From Pseudomonas alkylphenolica (GTDB lineage Bacteria > Pseudomonadota > Gammaproteobacteria > Pseudomonadales > Pseudomonadaceae): a stretch of 64,000 nucleotides of DNA. How positions within the stretch are numbered: the first letter of the stretch is position 1; every line of letters begins with the position of its first letter. The position numbers and the translations under genes were made by a program. Location of the stretch: assembly GCF_016009175.1 (NCBI RefSeq), contig NZ_JADUCM010000011.1, forward strand, positions 1 to 64,000, written 5' to 3'. Shown piece after piece: positions 16,626-25,737 of this stretch. The notes beneath the pieces were generated by a model. The model worked only from the letters and a program-made list of their open reading frames with translations. It ran no database searches and was not told where the DNA came from.

Positions 16626-17309
16626 ATGCCCCATATACTAATCGTCGAAGACGAAGCCGCCATCGCCGATACCCTGATTTTTGCCTTCCAGGGTGATGGT
16701 CACAGCACGCACTGGGTGACACTGGGCAGCGCCGCGCTGGAGCAGCAGCGCCTGCATCCCGCCGACCTGATCATTCTGGACATCGGCCTGCCGGATATCA
16801 GCGGCTTTGAAACCTGCCGCCAGCTGCGCCGCTTCAGTGACGTGCCGGTGATGTTCCTCAGTGCCCGCGACGGGGAAATCGACCGGGTGGTGGGCCTGGA
16901 AATCGGGGCCGACGATTATGTGGTCAAACCCTTCAGCCCGCGCGAAGTCGCCGCCCGGGTGCGGGCGATCCTCAAACGCATGGCGCCGCGCAGCGAGCCT
17001 GAAGACCGTGCGCAGGGGCCGTTCGAGGTCGATACTGTGCGTATGCAGATCCTCTATCGTCGTCAGCCACTGAGCCTGACCCGCCACGAATTCCGGTTGT
17101 TGCAGTGCCTGCTGGAACAGCCCGAGCGGGTGTTCAGCCGCGAGCAACTGCTCGATGCCGTCGGCGTGCCTGCCGATGCCGGCTATGAGCGCAATATCGA
17201 CAGCCACATCAAAAGCCTGCGGGCCAAGTTGCGGCTGGTGGCAGTTGACGCCGAGCCGATCCAGACCCACCGCGGCGTGGGTTACAGCTACAGCCCGAGC
17301 CACGGCTGA
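16626..17309 (+). CDS. creB: Two-component response regulator CreB
   Basis: An OmpR-family regulator (227 aa). The receiver domain has acidic residues in IVEDEAA, phospho-acceptor Asp in ILDIGLPDISGFE near residue 54, and Lys in VVKPFSPREV near 104. The C-terminal winged helix (about 128-225) ends in HRGVGYSY. It pairs with the kinase CreC, whose ATG begins in the TGA of creB. In other pseudomonads and Aeromonas CreBC answers to cell-wall stress and beta-lactams and activates creD; a matching site lies before creD. Confidence 0.93.
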   Translation: MPHILIVEDEAAIADTLIFAFQGDGHSTHWVTLGSAALEQQRLHPADLIILDIGLPDISGFETCRQLRRFSDVPVMFLSARDGEIDRVVGLEIGADDYVVKPFSPREVAARVRAILKRMAPRSEPEDRAQGPFEVDTVRMQILYRRQPLSLTRHEFRLLQCLLEQPERVFSREQLLDAVGVPADAGYERNIDSHIKSLRAKLRLVAVDAEPIQTHRGVGYSYSPSHG

Positions 17310-18742
17310 TGCGCCTGGGGATCCGGATTTTCCTGGTCTACTTCCTGTTTGTCGGGCTGACCGGCTATTTCGTCCTCAACACCGTGCGCGAGCAAATCCG
17401 CCCCGGTGTGCGCCAGTCGGCCGAAGAAACCCTGGTGGACACCGCCAACCTGCTGGCCGAAATCCTCCATGACGACGTCAAGGGCGGCACGCTGGGCGAG
17501 GGCCGTATGCCCGAGTTGCTGCGTGCCTACGGCAAGCGACAGCCGCGGGCCGATATCTGGGGTTTGCCGAAAAACCAGGTCAACCACCGTATCTATGTCA
17601 CCGATGCCAAGGGCATCGTCCTGCTCGACTCCAGCGGTGAGGCGGTGGGCCAGGATTACTCGCGCTGGAACGATGTGTACCTGACCTTGCGCGGCGAATA
17701 TGGTGCGCGATCAACCCGCGCTAACCCCGACGATCCGGAGTCGTCAGTGATGCACGTGGCTGCACCGATTCTGGATGAGGGCAACATTATCGGTGTGGTG
17801 ACGGTCGCCAAGCCGAACTCGTCGTTGCAGCCATATATCGACCGTGCCGAACAACGTTTGCTGTACCTGGGACTGGGCCTGATCGGGCTGGGCTTGCTGG
17901 TGGGCGCGGCGCTGTCCTGGTGGCTGGCGCGCTCGCTGCGTCGCCTGACCCATTACGCCCAGGCGGTCAGCGAAGGCGAGCGCATGGCACTGCCCCATTA
18001 CCGCGGCGGTGAGCTGGGGCAGTTGGCGGCGGCGGTGGAGCGCATGCGCACCCAGCTGGACGGCAAGGACTACGTTGAGCGCTACGTGCATACCCTCACC
18101 CACGAACTCAAGAGCCCGCTGGCCGCCATTCGCGGCGCGTCGGAGCTGCTGCAGGGGCCGATGCCGGACGAACAGCGCGAACGCTTCGCCGGCAACATCG
18201 AGCGTGAAAGTGGGCGCATGCAGCAGTTGATCGAGCGTTTGCTCAACCTGGCCCAGGTCGAACAGATGCAAACCCTGGAGCAGCAGCACCAGGTGCCGCT
18301 GGCGGCACTGGTCGATGAACTGCTGGTCGCCCAGAGTGCGCGGATCGAAAGCAACGGTTTGCAGGTGCGCCAGCGAGTGCCTGTCGGCATCCAGCTGTTG
18401 TGCGAGCCGTTCCTGATGCGCCAGGCGATAGGCAACCTGCTGGACAACGCCCTGGACTTCACCGGGCCGGGCGGCTTGCTGGTGTTTGAGCTGGAGCGCC
18501 GTGGCGATAGGGTTGCGTTGAGCCTGTACAACCAGGGCGAGGCGATTCCCGACTACGCACTGGGCCGGGTCAGCGAGCGCTTCTACTCGCTGCCGCGACC
18601 GGGCAGCGGGCGCAAAAGCACGGGTCTTGGCCTGAATTTCGTCGAGGAGGTCATGCAACTGCACGGCGGCACGCTGGAGGTGGCCAACGTCGAGGACGGT
18701 GTGCGCGTGCGCCTGTGGTTGCCGGCCAACCGCCTGAGCTGA
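17309..18742 (+). CDS. creC: Sensor histidine kinase CreC
   Basis: A membrane kinase (477 aa): helix 1 at about residues 5-25, a periplasmic part to ~180, helix 2 (LLYLGLGLIGLGLLVGAALSWWLA), then HAMP, HisKA with the phospho-His in THELKSPLAAIRGASELLQ near residue 267, and HATPase_c with N-box DNALDF and glycine-rich STGLGLNFVEEV. Its start codon overlaps the creB stop (TGATG), so the pair is translationally coupled. An 84-bp gap with a cre-like repeat separates it from creD. Confidence 0.93.
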   Translation: MRLGIRIFLVYFLFVGLTGYFVLNTVREQIRPGVRQSAEETLVDTANLLAEILHDDVKGGTLGEGRMPELLRAYGKRQPRADIWGLPKNQVNHRIYVTDAKGIVLLDSSGEAVGQDYSRWNDVYLTLRGEYGARSTRANPDDPESSVMHVAAPILDEGNIIGVVTVAKPNSSLQPYIDRAEQRLLYLGLGLIGLGLLVGAALSWWLARSLRRLTHYAQAVSEGERMALPHYRGGELGQLAAAVERMRTQLDGKDYVERYVHTLTHELKSPLAAIRGASELLQGPMPDEQRERFAGNIERESGRMQQLIERLLNLAQVEQMQTLEQQHQVPLAALVDELLVAQSARIESNGLQVRQRVPVGIQLLCEPFLMRQAIGNLLDNALDFTGPGGLLVFELERRGDRVALSLYNQGEAIPDYALGRVSERFYSLPRPGSGRKSTGLGLNFVEEVMQLHGGTLEVANVEDGVRVRLWLPANRLS

Positions 18743-18744
18743 AT

Positions 18745-18761
18745 CTCCACACAAACTCCAC
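18745..18761 (+). promoter_or_regulatory. cre/blr-tag-like direct repeat before creD
   Basis: CTCCAC-N5-CTCCAC, i.e. TCCAC-N6-TCCAC. The published CreB/BlrA tag is TTCAC-N6-TTCAC; here the spacing is exact and each half has the same single T-to-C change. It lies 66 bp upstream of creD, the expected main target of CreB. Confidence 0.6.
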
Positions 18762-18826
18762 AATCGCTGCACGCAGGCTCCTTATCGGCTGCGCAGACTC
18801 TGCGCATCGAAACCGGAGCCACACAC

Positions 18827-20161
18827 ATGAACCGAACCCTGAGCTTTAAACTGGGCGCGATAGCCTTTTTGATCGTCTTGCTGCTGATCCCGTTGCTGAT
18901 GATCGGCAACCTGATCAGCGAGCGTCAGGCATTGCGCGACAGCGTGGTGCAGGACATTGCCCAGAGCTCCAGCTTCAGCCAGCAGATCAGCGGGCCGCTG
19001 CTGGTCGTGCCGTACCGCAGAACGGTGAAGAGCTGGCTCACCCAGGACGGCCATACCTTCCAGGAAGCCAAAGAGAACAACGGCTTTCTGTATTTTCTGC
19101 CGGAGACTTTCGAGCTTCAGGGCACGGCCCAGACCGAACTGCGCTCACGCGGCATCTACGAAGCGCGGTTGTTCCATGCCAACAACCGCATCAGCGGTCA
19201 GTTCAAGGTGCCCGCCAACTGGGGGATTACCGATGACCTGGAAGGGTACCGCTTCGACACGCCGTTTATTGCAGTGGGCGTCAGTGATATTCGCGGCATC
19301 GAAAAGGGCCTCAGCCTGACGCTCAATGGTCAGACCCTGGACTTTCAGGCGGGCACTGGTTTGAGCTGGTTGGGTGGCGGGGTGCATGTGCCGCTGGAAC
19401 ACCTCGACGGCAAGGTGCAAACCCGCCTGGACTATGCCTTCGACCTGGCCTTGCAGGGCACCGGTCAGCTGCATGTGGTGCCGGTCGGACGCACCAGTAC
19501 GGTAAGCCTGAAGGCCAACTGGCCACACCCGAGTTTTGTCGGCAGCTACCTGCCCGCCGAACGTGAGGTTAACGCCGAGGGCTTTAGCGCGCGCTGGCAG
19601 GCGTCTTTTTTCTCGACCAACCTGGAAGACGCGTTGAGCCTGTGTGCAAGCCAGGGCAGTTGTGACGACCTGCGCGGTCGTACCTTTGGCGTGAGCTTTG
19701 TCGATCCGGTGGACCAGTACCTTAAAAGTGACCGGGCGATTAAATATGCCCTGCTGTTCATTGCGTTGACCTTTGCCGGCTTTTTTCTCTTTGAGGTGCT
19801 CAGGAGTCTTAGTGTGCACCCGATCCAGTACGCCCTGGTCGGCGCGGCGCTGGCGTTGTTCTACCTGTTGTTGCTGTCGTTGTCGGAGCACCTGGGGTTT
19901 GGCCTGGCATATGGGCTGTCGGCTTCGGCCTGCGTGCTGTTGATCGGCTTCTACCTCAGCCATGTGCTGCGCAGCGGGTGGCGGGCGATGGGTTTTGCCA
20001 GCGGCCTGGCGATGCTCTACGCCATGCTCTACGGCCTGCTCAGCGCCGAGGACTATGCCTTGCTGATGGGGGCGCTGTTGCTGTTCGGACTGTTGGGGGT
20101 GTTCATGGTCCTGACCCGGCGTCTGGACTGGTACAGCGTAGGTCAGGGGAAACTGCAATGA
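18827..20161 (+). CDS. creD: Inner membrane protein CreD
   Basis: A 444-aa membrane protein: one helix near the N-terminus (residues 10-27), a large periplasmic domain (to about 305), then a cluster of about five helices to residue 435. This matches the CreD family. Its role is linked to envelope integrity and beta-lactam response in relatives, but its biochemical activity is unknown. It follows creBC in the same direction, with its own probable CreB site. The stop is followed by a REP pair. Confidence 0.92.
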   Translation: MNRTLSFKLGAIAFLIVLLLIPLLMIGNLISERQALRDSVVQDIAQSSSFSQQISGPLLVVPYRRTVKSWLTQDGHTFQEAKENNGFLYFLPETFELQGTAQTELRSRGIYEARLFHANNRISGQFKVPANWGITDDLEGYRFDTPFIAVGVSDIRGIEKGLSLTLNGQTLDFQAGTGLSWLGGGVHVPLEHLDGKVQTRLDYAFDLALQGTGQLHVVPVGRTSTVSLKANWPHPSFVGSYLPAEREVNAEGFSARWQASFFSTNLEDALSLCASQGSCDDLRGRTFGVSFVDPVDQYLKSDRAIKYALLFIALTFAGFFLFEVLRSLSVHPIQYALVGAALALFYLLLLSLSEHLGFGLAYGLSASACVLLIGFYLSHVLRSGWRAMGFASGLAMLYAMLYGLLSAEDYALLMGALLLFGLLGVFMVLTRRLDWYSVGQGKLQ

Positions 20162-20237
20162 GCGGGCTGCGGGAAGAGCGGTGCCAGGGCAGGGTGCTGG
20201 CGGAAAGAATCGCCAATCTATGGACAACAGAAGTCAT

Positions 20238-20322
20238 TGTAGGAGCCGGCTTGCCGGCGATGGCATCTGCGCGGTCTCAGCCATTGCGCGGCGTCTGCAT
20301 CGCTGGCAAGCCAGCTCCTACA
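20238..20322. repeat. REP element pair
   Basis: TGTAGGAGCCGGCTTGCCGG with following GCGATG, and the inverse ending CATCGCTGGCAAGCCAGCTCCTACA (last 24 bases), form a head-to-head pair between creD and the convergent msrA. Confidence 0.85.
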
Positions 20323-20348
20323 GGCTGACGTATGGATTAGTCGGACTC

Positions 20349-21014
20349 TCAGTTGCCTTGCAGGCTAGGCGGCAGGCAAACACCGGTGCCGCCGATACCG
20401 CAGTAGCCTTCTGGGTTCTTGGCCAGGTATTGCTGGTGATAGGCCTCGGCAAAGTAGACGGTTGGCGCCTGGTCGATCTCGGTGGTGATCTCGCCAAAGC
20501 CGGCCTTGGTCAGTTCGGCCTGGTAGGCCTGCTTGCTGGCCAGGGCCAGTTCCAGTTGCTCGGGGCTGGTGCAGTAGATCACCGAGCGGTACTGGGTGCC
20601 GATGTCGTTGCCCTGGCGCATACCCTGGGTCGGGTTGTGCAGTTCCCAGAACATGGCCAGCAGTTCCTGGTAACTGACCTTGTCTTTGTCGAACACCACC
20701 AGCACCACTTCGGTGTGGCCGGTCAGGCCCGAGCAGACTTCTTCGTAGGTCGGGTTCGGGGTAAAGCCGCCGGCATAGCCGACCACGGTGCTGACCACGC
20801 CTTCACGTTGCCAGAAACGGCGTTCGGCACCCCAGAAGCAACCCAGGCCAAAAATGGCAAAGTCGACGTTTTCGAAGAACGGGCCAAGCAGCGGGGTGTC
20901 TTTGAAGACGAAGTGCTTTTCCGGCAGGGCCATCGGGGTTTCACGGCCAGGCAGTGCCTGTTCCGCGGTAGGCAGGACGTTTTTGTTCACGAGAATCTCC
21001 GAGCGCAGGACCAT
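20349..21014 (-). CDS. msrA: Peptide methionine sulfoxide reductase A
   Basis: A 221-aa enzyme reducing S-epimers of methionine sulfoxide in proteins with thioredoxin. The catalytic Cys59 is in [15 protein letters not shown], followed by [28 protein letters not shown], and the C-terminal part carries a resolving-Cys candidate in [15 protein letters not shown] ~45-residue N-terminal extension before the domain is usual in Pseudomonas MsrA. It lies downstream of dipA on the same strand, 67 bp away. In P. aeruginosa msrA and dipA are also neighbours. Confidence 0.95.
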   Translation of the reverse strand: MVLRSEILVNKNVLPTAEQALPGRETPMALPEKHFVFKDTPLLGPFFENVDFAIFGLGCFWGAERRFWQREGVVSTVVGYAGGFTPNPTYEEVCSGLTGHTEVVLVVFDKDKVSYQELLAMFWELHNPTQGMRQGNDIGTQYRSVIYCTSPEQLELALASKQAYQAELTKAGFGEITTEIDQAPTVYFAEAYHQQYLAKNPEGYCGIGGTGVCLPPSLQGN

Positions 21015-21081
21015 GACCCACTCCTCTAAAGGCAGGGTGTGTAGGGATAGAGTCGTAGTGTGCCCGAGTGTTACGCCGCTG

Positions 21082-23775
21082 TCAGTCGATCGGGCCGCGC
21101 GGATAACGCTTGAGTTTGTTCACCAGCTCGGCGCCCGGAATCGGCCGGTCGAACAGGTAACCCTGGCCCACGTCGCAGCGGTGGCGGCGCAAAAAGGCCA
21201 GTTGCTCGGCGGTCTCGATACCTTCGGCAACCACTTTGAGCTTGAGGTTGTGGGCCATGGCCACCACGGCCGAGGTGATCTCCATGTCGTCCTGGTTGTC
21301 GGGGATTTCATGGATGAAGCTGCGGTCGATCTTGATGATGTCGATCGGAAACTTCTTCAGGTAGCTGAGCGAAGAATAACCGGTACCGAAGTCGTCCATG
21401 GCCAGGGTCAGGCCCAGTTGCTTGAGTTGGTCGAGCTGGCGGTGGGTGTCTTCGGTGGCCTCAAGCAGCAGGCCTTCGGTCAGCTCCAGCTCCAGCAAGT
21501 GCGGCGGCAGCGCCTCTTCCTGGAGGATGTTGGCGATGGAGGCGACCAGGTCCGGATCGGAAAACTGCTTGGGCGAGAGGTTGATCGCCACCTGCAGGTT
21601 GCCCAGCCCTTCGGTGCGCAGCTTCTGGCTCATGCGGCAAGCCTGGCGGGCAATCCACTTGCCGATCGGGATGATCAGGCCGGTTTCCTCGGCCACGCTG
21701 ATGAACTGGTCCGGGCGGATCATGCCCTTGTCCGGATGGTTCCAGCGCAGCAGGGCTTCGAGGCCCAGCAGCCTTCCGCTGCGCAGGCACAGCTTGGGCT
21801 GATAGAACACGTCCAGCTCGTTCTGGGTCAGGGCCCGGCGCAGGTTGTTCTCGACGAACAATTTGTAGCTGGCTTCGGCATTCAGGGCTTCGGTGAACAC
21901 TTGCGCCTGGTGCTTGCCGTTGGCCTTGGCCTTGTGCAGGGCCAGGCCTGCGTTTTTCATCAGGGTCTGCGGGTCGCGGCCATGCAGGGGGGCGCAGGCC
22001 AGGCCCACGGAGCCGGTGACGTTGATCAGCTGGTTATCGACGAACATCGGCTTGTCGAGCGTGCGCAGCAACTGCTGGGCAATCTGCTGGCCGCTCTTGA
22101 GGTCGGTGTTCTCCAGCAGCACGGCAAATTCGTTACTGGCAAAGCGCGCCAGGCTGCCGTCGGCGCTGAGGCTGTTGCGCAGCCGCCGTGCGAGGCTGAT
22201 CAGCAGTTTGTCACCGGTCTGGTGGCCGAGGCTGTCGTTGATCCGCTTGAAGTTGTCGATGTCTACCAGCAGCAGGCAGATGGGGCTGTCGCTGTCGCGG
22301 GCAAAGCGTTCGTCGAGGTTGCGGATGAACGCCGGACGGTTGCCCAGGCTGGTCAGGTTGTCGGTGTAGGCCAGGCGTTCGATACGTTGCTGGGCCAGCT
22401 TGCTCTGGGTGATGTCTTCGTAGATGCCGATGTAGTGGGTCAGCTCGCGGTTATCGCCATACACCTTGGAAATCGACAGCTGCCCCCAGTAGGGCTCCAG
22501 GTTCTTGCGCCGGCTCTTGAACTCGCCTTGCCAGCTGTTGCTCATGGCCAGGCTTGAGGTGGCGTCGAACAACAGTTCGCTGAGGTTCTCCAGCGCGGGC
22601 AGCTCCGAGAGCCGGTTACCGTGAACCTCGTCGGTGCTGTACTGGGTAATGGCGGTGAAGCTCGGGTTGACGTACTCCACCACGCCGTCGCGGTTCACCA
22701 GCAAAAAGGCGTTGGCGCTTTGCTCCACAGCACGCTGGAACAGGTGCAGGGCGCTGGTGGCGGTTCGCCGGTTGTGGTTGTTGATGACCTGGGCGAACTG
22801 ATCGGCCAGTTCACCGGCAAAGGCGATTTCGTCCGACTGCCAGGCCCGCGCCGAACCTGTGTGTTCCAGGCAGAGCACGCCGACTACCTGGCCATCGATG
22901 CGGATACTGGCATCGAGCATGGCGTTGATGTCACGCGGGCGCAGGCTTTCGGCCATCTCCCGGGTGCGCGGGTCATGGCTGGCGTTGTGCGCGTCGATCG
23001 CCCGGCTGGTGTGCAGGGCCTCGAGGTAGTCGGGAAAACGACTGGCATCGATGGGCTCGGGCAGGTGGTATTCCTGGGCTTCTCGGTAGTACGCAGAGAT
23101 CGGCTCGAGGCGCTGGCCTTCCAGGTACCAGATGCTGGCACAGTCGATTTTGTAGATCTCGCAGGCGCTGCGGGTGATCAGCTCGGCAGCTTCGAGCAAT
23201 GAGTTGCTGGCGCTGTAGCGATGGCGCGCCAGGTGCAGGATCAGCTCCTGCTGGGCGCGTACCCGCTCCAGGTGTTCGAGCTGTTCCTGCTGGGCTTGCT
23301 GGTTGAGCTGCAGGGCAATCTGCAGGCGATTGTTGCGGGTCTCAAGGTCGGCCGCGCTGAGGTCCTGGACATCGTCCGAGTGGCTGTCGACCACCATCAG
23401 GTAGCCGCGCAACAGCTGGCGGTTGTGTTGCTTGTAGGCTTCGCCCAGCTCCAGCAGGTGCAATGGCCCCTGCGCGGTATGCAGGGTATAGCGCACCCGG
23501 TAGTTCGGGCGGTCAGCCAGTTGCTGCTGGATGTCATCGTGCAGTTTGTAGCGCGCCTCGGGCTCCATCAGGCTGGCATAAGGCGAGCCGACCAGAGCGC
23601 AGAGGTCGACCGCGGCCATGCCGAACTGGCGCTCGCAGGCAGGGTCGAGGTACAGCAGGGCCCAGCTGGCCTCGTTCAGCCGTTCGAAACGCAGCATGCC
23701 GAGCCGCGAAGGCACGGGTAACTGCGTCACGACCTCGGCCGCCATACGGCTGGCGGCATCGGAATGGCTTTTCAT
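21082..23775 (-). CDS. dipA: GAF-PAS-GGDEF-EAL c-di-GMP phosphodiesterase DipA
   Basis: An 897-aa protein: an N-terminal PAS-like region (to ~140), coiled coil, GAF (about 180-335), PAS (345-460), GGDEF (462-625) and EAL (640-885). The GGDEF signature is degenerate (ASNEF, residues 546-550), so it should not make c-di-GMP. The EAL motif EALLRW (673-678) and [10 protein letters not shown] are intact, predicting phosphodiesterase activity. Domain order, length, the ASNEF sequence and the place between msrA and aceF match P. aeruginosa DipA (PA5017), needed for biofilm dispersal. No membrane helix is seen. Confidence 0.9.
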   Translation of the reverse strand: MKSHSDAASRMAAEVVTQLPVPSRLGMLRFERLNEASWALLYLDPACERQFGMAAVDLCALVGSPYASLMEPEARYKLHDDIQQQLADRPNYRVRYTLHTAQGPLHLLELGEAYKQHNRQLLRGYLMVVDSHSDDVQDLSAADLETRNNRLQIALQLNQQAQQEQLEHLERVRAQQELILHLARHRYSASNSLLEAAELITRSACEIYKIDCASIWYLEGQRLEPISAYYREAQEYHLPEPIDASRFPDYLEALHTSRAIDAHNASHDPRTREMAESLRPRDINAMLDASIRIDGQVVGVLCLEHTGSARAWQSDEIAFAGELADQFAQVINNHNRRTATSALHLFQRAVEQSANAFLLVNRDGVVEYVNPSFTAITQYSTDEVHGNRLSELPALENLSELLFDATSSLAMSNSWQGEFKSRRKNLEPYWGQLSISKVYGDNRELTHYIGIYEDITQSKLAQQRIERLAYTDNLTSLGNRPAFIRNLDERFARDSDSPICLLLVDIDNFKRINDSLGHQTGDKLLISLARRLRNSLSADGSLARFASNEFAVLLENTDLKSGQQIAQQLLRTLDKPMFVDNQLINVTGSVGLACAPLHGRDPQTLMKNAGLALHKAKANGKHQAQVFTEALNAEASYKLFVENNLRRALTQNELDVFYQPKLCLRSGRLLGLEALLRWNHPDKGMIRPDQFISVAEETGLIIPIGKWIARQACRMSQKLRTEGLGNLQVAINLSPKQFSDPDLVASIANILQEEALPPHLLELELTEGLLLEATEDTHRQLDQLKQLGLTLAMDDFGTGYSSLSYLKKFPIDIIKIDRSFIHEIPDNQDDMEITSAVVAMAHNLKLKVVAEGIETAEQLAFLRRHRCDVGQGYLFDRPIPGAELVNKLKRYPRGPID

Positions 23776-23997
23776 TGAGAGCTCGCTTCAATAAGGCGGT
23801 TGGCGCGGGCTGGGCAAAGTGCTGCTACGCGGTTGGGCAAGGTTGCATCATGCGTCGATGGCTGACAAGCGATACAGCGGCGTTCTAATGACTGTATATC
23901 GGCGTAGCGAATGATTTCTTGACCCGAAAACCACGCAGCCCCTTTGCGAACCGGTGTTGTCGGCTCACAAGAAGGTGAAAGCGCATAAATCGCAGAC

Positions 23998-24024
23998 AAA
24001 AAAAGCCCCGCCAAAGTGACGGGG
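23998..24024 (-). terminator. Rho-independent terminator downstream of aceEF
   Basis: On the minus strand CCCCG ... CGGGG (24024-24006) is followed by CTTTTTTT (24005-23998). It is the second of two hairpins after aceF. Confidence 0.85.
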
Positions 24025-24057
24025 TTGAGGTACGAGCGTGGCAGCTCGAAAAGGGAG

Positions 24058-24085
24058 CCTGTCTCCCCCGGCAGGGGGAGACAGG
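24058..24085 (-). terminator. First hairpin downstream of aceF
   Basis: CCTGTCTCCCCC (24058-24069) and GGGGGAGACAGG (24074-24085), a perfect 12-bp stem with a 4-nt loop, 9 nt past the aceF stop. On the minus strand it is followed by AGGCTCCCTTTTC. Together with the next hairpin it makes a tandem terminator and 3' stabiliser. Confidence 0.75.
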
Positions 24086-24093
24086 AAACAGCA

Positions 24094-25725
24094 TTACAGC
24101 AGCATGGTGCGGATATCGGTCAGCAGGTCGCCCAGACGCTTGGTGAAGCGTGCAGCAGCTGCACCGTTGATCACACGGTGATCGTAGGACAGCGACAGCG
24201 GCAGCATCAGCTTCGGCTGGAAGGCTTTGCCATCCCAGACTGGCTGGATGGTGGCCTTGGAAACACCGAGGATCGCCACTTCCGGCGCGTTGACGATCGG
24301 CGTGAAGCCGGTGCCGCCAATGTGACCGAGGCTGGAGATGGTGAAGCAGGCGCCTTGCATGTCGTCAGCCGACAGTTTTTTGGTCCGGGCTTTTTCAGCC
24401 AGGGCCGCCGCTTCGCCAGCCAGTTGCAGCAGGCTCTTCTGGTCGACGTTCTTGATCACAGGGACCAACAGGCCATCCGGGGTGTCGACGGCGAAACCGA
24501 CGTTGACGTATTTCTTGCGGATGATCGCTTTGCCGCTAGGGGCCAGCGAGCTGTTGAAGTCCGGCAGTTCCTTGAGCAGGTGGGCGCAGGCCTTGAGCAG
24601 CAGCGGCAGTACGGTCAGCTTGACGCCAGCCTTCTCTGCAACGGCTTTCTGGGCAACGCGGAAAGCTTCCAGCTCGGTGATGTCGGCGCTGTCGAACTGG
24701 GTAACGTGAGGCACGTTCAGCCAGCTGCGATGCAGGTTGGTAGCACCCATCTGCATCAGGCGGGTCATCGGCACTTCTTCGGTTTCGCCGAAGCGGCTGA
24801 AGTCGACTTCCGGGATCGGCGGGATGCCTGCACCACCGGTTGCACCGGCGGCCGGGGCTTCCTTGGCCTTCTGCATCATGGCCTTGACGTAAACCTGCAC
24901 GTCTTCCTTGAGCACGCGACCGTGCGGGCCAGAGGCGGCAACGGCGCTCAGCTCGACGCCGAACTCACGGGCCAGCTGACGCACGGCAGGGCCGGCGTGA
25001 ACTTTGGCACCGCTGACAGCAGCAGGAGCAGCAGCCGGTGCGGCAGCAGGGGCCGCGGCTACAGGCGCAGCAGCAGGCGCTGCTTCAGCCTTGGCCGGCG
25101 CCGGTGCCGCAGCCGCCGGAGCCGGTGCAGCGGCAGGCGCGGCACCAGCTACTTTCAGCTTGAGGATCAGGTCGCCGGTACCGACTTCGTCGTCCAGCTT
25201 GGCAATCACGGCTTCGACCACGCCAGCGGCTGGAGACGGGATCTCCATCGAGGCTTTGTCCGATTCCAGGGTGATCAGCGACTGGTCGGCTTCGACGGTG
25301 TCGCCGACCTTGACCAGTACTTCGATGATCTTGGCCTTGCCCGAAGAGCCGATGTCCGGAACGTGGATGTCCTGAACAGTGGCAGCAGCAGGCGCGGCGG
25401 CCGGAGCAGGTGCAGCTTCTGCAGCCGGAGCGGCAGCCGGTGCAGCTGCAGCCGGGGCCGCAGCGGCCGGAGCCTCAGGCGCCGCAGCGGCGCCCTCGAC
25501 TTCCAGTTCCATCAGCTCGTCGCCTTCTTTCAGGCGGTCGCCGAGCTTGACCTTCAGCGACTTGATCACGCCGGCCTTTGGGGCCGGGATCTCCATGGAG
25601 GCCTTGTCGGACTCCAGGGTCAGCAGGCTTTGGTCAGCCTCGATGCGGTCGCCGACTTTGACGAACAGCTCAATGATTTCACCTTCACCGCTGCCGATGT
25701 CAGGTACGCGAATGAGTTCGCTCAC
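24094..25725 (-). CDS. aceF: Pyruvate dehydrogenase E2, dihydrolipoamide acetyltransferase
   Basis: A 543-aa core subunit. Two lipoyl domains (lipoyl lysines Lys41 and Lys157, both in ESDKASME) are joined by long Ala/Pro-rich linkers. A peripheral-subunit-binding domain (VHAGPAVRQLAREFGVELSAV, about 246-285) and the catalytic domain follow. The active site reads SYDHRVINGAAAARF, with Asn where many E2s have Asp, as in Azotobacter and other pseudomonads. It starts with GTG, preceded by GAGGAG that overlaps the aceE stop, so it is coupled to aceE. Terminated by a hairpin pair. Confidence 0.96.
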   Translation of the reverse strand: MSELIRVPDIGSGEGEIIELFVKVGDRIEADQSLLTLESDKASMEIPAPKAGVIKSLKVKLGDRLKEGDELMELEVEGAAAAPEAPAAAAPAAAAPAAAPAAEAAPAPAAAPAAATVQDIHVPDIGSSGKAKIIEVLVKVGDTVEADQSLITLESDKASMEIPSPAAGVVEAVIAKLDDEVGTGDLILKLKVAGAAPAAAPAPAAAAPAPAKAEAAPAAAPVAAAPAAAPAAAPAAVSGAKVHAGPAVRQLAREFGVELSAVAASGPHGRVLKEDVQVYVKAMMQKAKEAPAAGATGGAGIPPIPEVDFSRFGETEEVPMTRLMQMGATNLHRSWLNVPHVTQFDSADITELEAFRVAQKAVAEKAGVKLTVLPLLLKACAHLLKELPDFNSSLAPSGKAIIRKKYVNVGFAVDTPDGLLVPVIKNVDQKSLLQLAGEAAALAEKARTKKLSADDMQGACFTISSLGHIGGTGFTPIVNAPEVAILGVSKATIQPVWDGKAFQPKLMLPLSLSYDHRVINGAAAARFTKRLGDLLTDIRTMLL

Positions 25726-25737
25726 TTAAAATACTCC

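Larger units (their letters stand above)
23776..24093. other. Intergenic region between aceF and dipA
   Basis: It holds the two aceF terminator hairpins at its right end (23998-24085). The remaining ~220 bp upstream of dipA must contain the dipA promoter; I see no convincing boxes or dyads and no gene. Confidence 0.5.

Noticed and set aside
20159..20328. Small frame starting in the creD stop (ATGA)
   Set aside because: It runs straight into the REP pair and has no protein features; a chance frame.
24900..25500. Ala/Pro-rich repeats in aceF as a repeat element or assembly problem
   Set aside because: They are the usual flexible linkers between lipoyl and catalytic domains of E2.
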